DNA of 20,342 nt from an uncultured Muribaculaceae bacterium (GTDB taxonomy: Bacteria > Bacteroidota > Bacteroidia > Bacteroidales > Muribaculaceae): contig CAMWGM010000005.1 of assembly GCA_947173755.1 (NCBI GenBank), forward strand, positions 1-20,342, in the 5' to 3' direction. The notes below the pieces were generated by a model, which was not told the origin of the DNA, ran no database searches, and was given only the letters and a program-made list of their open reading frames with translations. Each line of letters begins with the position of its first letter. Position 1 is the stretch's first letter. A program made the translations under genes and the position numbers. Positions 16,144-20,342 of this stretch are shown here, piece after piece.

Positions 16144-18045
16144 TCAGTCTTTCTCAATATAGGTGTAGCCGTAAAGGCCTGAACGGTAGTTGGAGAGGAA
16201 CTCACGGCCCTCTTCGGGAGAGATCTTGCCCTCCTTCATCGAGGCTGTCACCCAGGCCTCGACATTGCGCACGAGTTTCTTGGGATTGAACTGAACATAG
16301 TCGAGCACGTCGGCCACCGATTCGCCGTCGATTATGCGGTCGATCTCATAGTGATCCTTGTAGACCGAGATGTGGACGGCATTAGTGTCGCCGAACAGAT
16401 TGTGCATATCGCCGAGAATTTCCTGATAGGCACCCACGAGGAACACACCTAAATAATATGGTTCGCCCGGTTTGACGGGATGCACCGGCAGCGCGCTCGC
16501 CGTCGAGCCACCCATGGTGATGAAGTTTGAGATTTTTCCGTCCGAGTCGCAGGTGATGTCCTGGATGGTGCAGGTGCGCGTCGGCTTCTCGTCGAGACGT
16601 CCGAGGGGGATGATGGGAAACACCTGATCGATGGCCCACGAGTCGGTGAGGCTCTGGAAGAGCGAGAAATTGCAGAAATATTTGTCGGGCACCATTTTGG
16701 CCACCTTTCTCAACTCTTCGGGAGCATGTTTCATCGAGTTGGCTATCTGCCCCACTTCCCGCGCCACACTCCAGAAGAGTTCCTCGATGTTGGCGCGCGT
16801 GCGCAGGTCGACAAGGCCGAGCGAGAAGAGATCGAGCGCCTCCTCGCGTATCTGCAGGGCGTCGTGCCATGCTTCGAGAAGCGACTGCGAGTCGAGTTTC
16901 TCCCAGATCATATAGAGTTCCTTGACGAGTTCATGATCCGTCTCCTCAAGGTCTTTCGATTCTTTCCAGAAAGGAAGTTGTGTGGTCTCGAGCACCTCGA
17001 ACACGAGCACAGAGTGGTGGGCGGTCAGCGAGCGACCGCTCTCGTTGATGATGTTCGGCTGCTTGAGATTGTTTTTCTCACAGGCATCCACGATGGCCGA
17101 GACGGCATCGTTGGCATACTCCTGGATGGAATAGTTCATCGACGATCCCGAGGCCGAGTTGCGTGTGCCGTCATAGTCGACACCCAGACCTCCGCCGATA
17201 TCCATGAATTCGATCTCGAAGCCCATCCTCGACAATTGCACATAAAATTGTGTAGCCTCGCGGATAGCATTCTTGATGCGTCGGATCTTGGTGATCTGGC
17301 TGCCGATGTGGAAGTGGATCAGTTTGAGACAGTCCATCATCTTGTGGCGCTTCATGAAATCGATCGCCTCGAGAAGTTCCGAAGAGTTGAGACCGAATTT
17401 CGACTGATCGCCCCCGGATGTCTCCCATTTGCCTGAACCTGAGGACGCGAGTTTGATACGGATACCGACATTGGGTCGGATGCCGATGCGCTCGGCCACC
17501 TCGGCGATGATGCGGAGTTCGTTGAGTTTCTCCACGACGAGATAGATGCGGCGACCCATCTTCTGGGCGAGAAGCGCGAGTTCGATATAGGTCTGGTCCT
17601 TATAGCCGTTGCAGATGATCAGCGCGTTTTCCTTGATATTTGTGGCGAGCACGGCATGGAGTTCCGGTTTCGAGCCCGCCTCGAGACCGATGTTGAACTT
17701 CTCGCCGTGGGAGACGATCTCCTCCACGACGGGGCGCATCTGGTTGACCTTGATGGGATAGATGATATAATTCTTCCCCTTGTAGTTATATTGTTCCGAT
17801 GCGACTGCAAAACAGTTGGAAATCTTCTCGATACGGTTGTCGAGGATATCGGGGAAACGCAGCAGAACCGGCGACGTGATGTCGCGCACCTGGAGTTCAT
17901 CCATCACTTCACGCAGGTCCACCGAGGCATAACCCTCCTTGGGGGTCGCAATCACATGGCCTTTCTCGTTGATCGAGAAATACTTGCGACCCCAGCCCTG
18001 GATGTTGTACAGTTCTTCACTGTCTTCAATGCGCCATCTTCTCAT
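16144..18045 (-). CDS. speA: Biosynthetic arginine decarboxylase
   Basis: SpeA decarboxylates arginine to agmatine, the first step of one route to putrescine and spermidine, in the cytoplasm. The 633-residue product is a fold-type III PLP enzyme. IIYPIKVNQMRPVVEE contains the PLP lysine (Lys99), HFHIGSQI and FMDIGGGLGVDYDG line the barrel, NESGRSLTAHHSV follows, and CDSDGKISNF carries the active-site cysteine supplied by the partner subunit. The length matches the family (about 630-660). The frame is open back to a TTG at 18072, but that TTG lies inside a promoter-like TATCTTTG box, so I choose the ATG at 18045 (MRRWRIEDSEELYNIQGW), the usual family start. Confidence 0.94.
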   Translation of the reverse strand: MRRWRIEDSEELYNIQGWGRKYFSINEKGHVIATPKEGYASVDLREVMDELQVRDITSPVLLRFPDILDNRIEKISNCFAVASEQYNYKGKNYIIYPIKVNQMRPVVEEIVSHGEKFNIGLEAGSKPELHAVLATNIKENALIICNGYKDQTYIELALLAQKMGRRIYLVVEKLNELRIIAEVAERIGIRPNVGIRIKLASSGSGKWETSGGDQSKFGLNSSELLEAIDFMKRHKMMDCLKLIHFHIGSQITKIRRIKNAIREATQFYVQLSRMGFEIEFMDIGGGLGVDYDGTRNSASGSSMNYSIQEYANDAVSAIVDACEKNNLKQPNIINESGRSLTAHHSVLVFEVLETTQLPFWKESKDLEETDHELVKELYMIWEKLDSQSLLEAWHDALQIREEALDLFSLGLVDLRTRANIEELFWSVAREVGQIANSMKHAPEELRKVAKMVPDKYFCNFSLFQSLTDSWAIDQVFPIIPLGRLDEKPTRTCTIQDITCDSDGKISNFITMGGSTASALPVHPVKPGEPYYLGVFLVGAYQEILGDMHNLFGDTNAVHISVYKDHYEIDRIIDGESVADVLDYVQFNPKKLVRNVEAWVTASMKEGKISPEEGREFLSNYRSGLYGYTYIEKD

Positions 18046-18069
18046 TTCGTTATCGTGGTTTTTAACATA

Positions 18070-18077
18070 CAAAGATA
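18070..18077 (-). promoter_or_regulatory. -7 box of the speA unit
   Basis: TATCTTTG on the minus strand fits TAnnTTTG. The predicted start near 18064 gives a leader of roughly 20 bases to the ATG at 18045. The -33 element is weak (GTGG at the expected place). It may also drive truA, the GlmU-like gene and the aminotransferase. Confidence 0.5.
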
Positions 18078-18130
18078 GCGAATTTTATCGAATTACCCCA
18101 CCGCAGGGCGAAAATTTCTAAAAATCAGGA

Positions 18131-18589
18131 TTAATCCTTTTCGCCGGGGCGCAGGAAATAGAGAGTGAGATCGTAGGCATTGAGGGCGGCGACCACCGAA
18201 GTGAGAGCCGTCAGTGCCCAGGCGAACAGCCGGAAATTGTCGGTCAAAGCGGCTACGACATCTGACGACGGGAGCGAAATACTCAGTCTTGCCACCGCTG
18301 CCGTCAGCGCCGGGACAGCCAGTGAGAAGAGAAATCCCACGATGAAGCCTGCCACGGCGGCCACAATGACCGCCGTGCGGTTTCTTGATTTCATTGCGGC
18401 GAGTCGGGCACGGAGATCATCGATCGCTTCCGCCTGCGAGAGCAGTTCGGCGGCACGGTCTTCCATGGCCGCGGCACGAAGATGCTCTACAGTGTCGAGA
18501 TTACGTCCGAGACGCGCCATGAAGTCATCATCGCCCGGAACCTGTGGCTGAAAATTGTCGAATATTTTACGAAGGCGTTTGTCTTCCAT
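18131..18589 (-). CDS. Two-helix membrane protein, candidate anti-sigma factor
   Basis: I do not recognise a named family. The 152-residue product has a charged soluble N-terminal part (MEDKRLRKIFDNFQPQVPGD, then about 25-68, predicted helical with many Arg, Glu and Ala) and two membrane helices (about 72-99 and 120-146), ending in RPGEKD. It starts 12 bases after the ECF sigma gene ends. Position and topology suggest a membrane-anchored partner that holds the sigma factor, but I see no zinc-binding HxxxCxxC motif as in many anti-sigma factors. The start FDNFQPQVPGDDDFMARL resembles small Bacteroidota proteins encoded beside sigma genes. The function is inferred from context. Confidence 0.65.
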   Translation of the reverse strand: MEDKRLRKIFDNFQPQVPGDDDFMARLGRNLDTVEHLRAAAMEDRAAELLSQAEAIDDLRARLAAMKSRNRTAVIVAAVAGFIVGFLFSLAVPALTAAVARLSISLPSSDVVAALTDNFRLFAWALTALTSVVAALNAYDLTLYFLRPGEKD

Positions 18590-18601
18590 TTTGTCATACT
18601 T

Positions 18602-19084
18602 TTATTGAGGAGTGAGGAGTGAGCGCAGATGGCGGCGTCCGCGCGACAGGTGCTGACGCACAGCCTCGGGAGTGGTCTGCTGCATTTCGGCTATCTCCCT
18701 GACCGGATAGTCCTCCATATAATAAAGCAGCACCGACGTGCGCTCGACATCGGTCAGCAGATTGAGCGCCGCATAAAGTTCCTGATAGGCGAACCCCGCA
18801 TCGGCTCCCTCGCCGCCGGCTACTTCGAGAGCGGCTTCGTAGGGCGCGGCGACTACGGTCGACCTCCGCTTGTTGTTGAGAAACGTGTTATAAGCCGTGC
18901 GGAACAGCCATGCCTTGAAGCGCGACTCATCTCTGATCGTCGGGAGCGCGACATAGGCCTTCATGTAGGCCTCCTGTGCGATATCGTCGGCCAGAGCAGA
19001 GTCGCCGCAGCAGAGAGCCACCAGAAAGCGCATCAGTGCTCCCCGGGTGGCCTCGACATGGTTTATGAACTGTTCGCGGGTCAT
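18602..19084 (-). CDS. RNA polymerase ECF sigma factor
   Basis: The 160-residue product is a sigma-70 family factor of the extracytoplasmic function type, with only regions 2 and 4. Region 2 includes DSALADDIAQEAYMKAYVALPTI and SRFKAWLFRTAYNTFLNNKRR (about 29-76). Region 4 includes LTDVERTSVLLYYMEDYPVREIAEMQQTTPEAVRQHLSRGRRHL (about 111-155), the -35-binding helix-turn-helix. The ATG shares a base with the stop of the upstream membrane-protein gene (TAATG), which implies coupled translation. A membrane-protein gene lies on each side, so the set looks like a sensor, sigma factor and anchor unit. The target promoters are unknown. Confidence 0.9.
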   Translation of the reverse strand: MTREQFINHVEATRGALMRFLVALCCGDSALADDIAQEAYMKAYVALPTIRDESRFKAWLFRTAYNTFLNNKRRSTVVAAPYEAALEVAGGEGADAGFAYQELYAALNLLTDVERTSVLLYYMEDYPVREIAEMQQTTPEAVRQHLSRGRRHLRSLLTPQ

Positions 19085-19497
19085 TATTTCGGTTGGTCGG
19101 AGATCTGACGACGGCTGACGAAGAAGACCACGAGATATGCCGCTCCTATTGCAAGCGACATGCCTCCGAAAACGGTCGGGACGCAGACTGGATCATCCTC
19201 GAAAGGAATGCCTGAGGCCGAAGCACAGATGGCTGCCAGCAGCAGAGCCACTCCGATGAAAGTAAAGATGCATCCGCGCAGCAGACGGCCGTAGAGGACC
19301 TCCTGAGCCGATTTCTGCGGGGCGCGCATAGCCTCGGCCAGACGGTCGGCGTCGATACTGTTGTCAGCCTCGATGGCTTTGATGAGCACCTGCGAGCGGC
19401 GGTTGTCGGCATTGACTTTGGCAAGAGCCTTGATCAGGACGATAGCCACGGGGAGAATAACACAGATTGAGATGGGGAGTAAGATATCCATATTCAT
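19084..19497 (-). CDS. Small two-helix membrane protein (DUF6249-like)
   Basis: From the ATG at 19497 the product has 137 residues: an N-terminal membrane helix (about 4-25), a soluble segment (VNADNRRSQVLIKAIEADNSIDADRLAEAMRAPQ, about 29-62), and two further hydrophobic stretches (about 74-92 and 107-125). It resembles the DUF6249 family of Bacteroidota, known to me only as a gene neighbour of sigma factors. An open frame continues 60 codons upstream to 19677, but that part runs into the terminator of the neighbouring gene and has no family-like sequence, so I reject it. A second ATG two codons later is possible. It probably opens the three-gene sigma unit. Confidence 0.7.
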   Translation of the reverse strand: MNMDILLPISICVILPVAIVLIKALAKVNADNRRSQVLIKAIEADNSIDADRLAEAMRAPQKSAQEVLYGRLLRGCIFTFIGVALLLAAICASASGIPFEDDPVCVPTVFGGMSLAIGAAYLVVFFVSRRQISDQPK

Positions 19498-19526
19498 GTT
19501 TTTAAAATTTCTTGTTGAAGTTATCA

Positions 19527-19558
19527 GTGTCTTTTGAGACGTCTCGTATATTAGACAC
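19527..19558. promoter_or_regulatory. Nested palindromes upstream of the sigma unit
   Basis: GTGTCT (19527-19532) and AGACAC (19553-19558) flank a perfect 10-bp palindrome GAGACGTCTC (19536-19545). The core GTCT/AGAC is used four times in 28 bases. The site is 30-61 bases before the ATG at 19497, where no TAnnTTTG box is present. It could be an operator or part of an alternative-sigma promoter. Confidence 0.4.
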
Positions 19559-19630
19559 ATCTCCTGCTCCGAATGTGACACGCACCTCAAAAAAATTCCA
19601 CCTCCCGATAAGAATTGTGACTTATGAATT

Positions 19631-19670
19631 AAAAAATCGCCACCCGTTCCGTTGAAAGGCCGGGTGGCGA
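19631..19670 (-). terminator. Intrinsic terminator of the rightmost gene
   Basis: On the minus strand a perfect 10-bp stem (TCGCCACCCG with CGGGTGGCGA) with a 14-base loop is followed directly by six T. It begins 26 bases after the stop of the partial gene at the right end and separates it from the sigma unit. Confidence 0.85.
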
Positions 19671-19695
19671 CAGACATTCTATAGTGTCAGTTCAA

Positions 19696-20342
19696 TTATG
19701 CAGGGTTATTCCATGTGCATGAAACAAACTCAAACTTGCCCTTGGCCACACACTTGAAGACAGCGGTTGCTTCGTGAGTGGTGCCGTCATAGTAGAAGAA
19801 GTTGAGTGTGAAAGTCACATCGATACCCTCCACGGGAGCCATGTCGGGATGCAGGATGCCGAGAGCGGCAGGCATTACCTCGGTCTCGAAACGCTTCTTC
19901 TCGAGAGCCACGACCTCGTCATCGCTCATCGAGTCATAGCCGGGATACTGTGTCTTGGCTGCAGTCGGACGGAGGTCGACATTACCCTGATAAGCCGATG
20001 TACCGCAATAGTACTCGTTGTTGCCGTAAGAGGATACATAGGCTGCACCGTCGGGCACATTGGCCTTCACCCAGTCGACGCATGTCTGATAATAGAGAGT
20101 TGAGATGGCTATGCCGCGGCCTGCGGGCAGAGTGACGGTGACGCTGGGATCATAGTTCCATTTGCCTTTGCTCTTGACGAACTGCAGGGTCTGGTTGACG
20201 ATCACGTTGCCCTCACGCCACGATGTGCCGTCGAACACATACTGGGCTGCGCGTGTAGTGGTCGAGCCGCTGTAATAGTAGTAGACCACGAACTTCACGT
20301 CGTCAGCCTGAGCATAGGGATACTTGTTCTTGAGGAAGGTGG
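19696..20342 (-). CDS. Bacteroidales surface/secreted protein, C-terminal part (partial)
   Basis: The frame is open to the right edge of the window and ends in TAA at 19696-19698, so the true start lies outside. The 215 visible residues begin TFLKNKYPYAQADDVKFVV. They are rich in Tyr, Thr and beta-strand patterns: a YYYYSGSTTTRAAQYVFDG region, then VKSKGKWNYDPSVTVTLPAG, a helical YYQTCVDWVKANV, SSYGNNEYYCGTSAYQGNVDLRP, an acidic helix (MSDDEVVALEKKRFETEVMPAA), and a final beta hairpin ending SCTWNNPA. I associate this with a conserved Bacteroidales family of putative lipoproteins seen in gut species, without known function. I cannot see whether it has a lipoprotein signal because the N-terminus is missing. 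Confidence 0.7.
   Translation of the reverse strand, partial: TFLKNKYPYAQADDVKFVVYYYYSGSTTTRAAQYVFDGTSWREGNVIVNQTLQFVKSKGKWNYDPSVTVTLPAGRGIAISTLYYQTCVDWVKANVPDGAAYVSSYGNNEYYCGTSAYQGNVDLRPTAAKTQYPGYDSMSDDEVVALEKKRFETEVMPAALGILHPDMAPVEGIDVTFTLNFFYYDGTTHEATAVFKCVAKGKFEFVSCTWNNPA

Noticed and set aside
18046..18072. A longer speA starting at TTG
   Set aside because: The TTG lies inside the TATCTTTG promoter box, and the known family start matches the ATG at 18045.

Overview
The window reads as ordinary chromosome from a Bacteroidota gut-type organism of the order Bacteroidales. My best guess is Muribaculaceae or a close relative. The clues are genes found mainly in this phylum (alternative GlmU-like protein, DUF4834-like protein next to psd/pssA, long-form signal peptidase I, OmpA-family porin), Bacteroides-type promoter boxes (TAnnTTTG) in front of several genes, few Shine-Dalgarno sequences, and a GC-rich coding sequence with AT-rich intergenic gaps. 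I see no insertion sequence, phage gene, CRISPR array, tRNA or rRNA.

Layout, left half. Positions 1-138 hold the 3' end of infB, followed by a strong hairpin terminator. Plus-strand genes then run dapB, lepB, a WbqC-like gene and metF (219-4101), with stop/start overlaps or short gaps, so they look like one transcription unit. A terminator hairpin separates metF from a convergent secreted multidomain pectinesterase on the minus strand (4211-8041). This gene is split by one in-frame TAG codon at 7286-7288. Upstream of it on the minus strand lies a phospholipid cluster: psd, pssA, and a DUF4834-like membrane protein (10047-8189).

Layout, right half. A divergent region (10111-10232) separates psd from a plus-strand pair, a PRPP-dependent phosphoribosyltransferase and a small HAD hydrolase that overlap by 23 bp. 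A bidirectional terminator then separates them from a minus-strand OmpA-family porin, which has a long AT-rich leader. Further right, all on the minus strand, are speA (arginine decarboxylase), truA, the GlmU-like gene and a class I aminotransferase, transcribed in that order and probably as one unit. Beyond speA is a three-gene set: small membrane protein, ECF sigma factor, two-helix membrane protein. The window ends inside a surface or secreted protein gene with a clear terminator.

How the genes work together. psd and pssA make phosphatidylethanolamine. lepB would process exported proteins such as OmpA and the pectinesterase. dapB supplies diaminopimelate and lysine. The sigma gene and its membrane neighbours look like a self-contained signalling unit. 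The observation most worth following up is the amber-interrupted pectinesterase: all catalytic motifs and the reading frame are intact on both sides of the stop, so it is a very recent pseudogene, an assembly error, or a read-through product.
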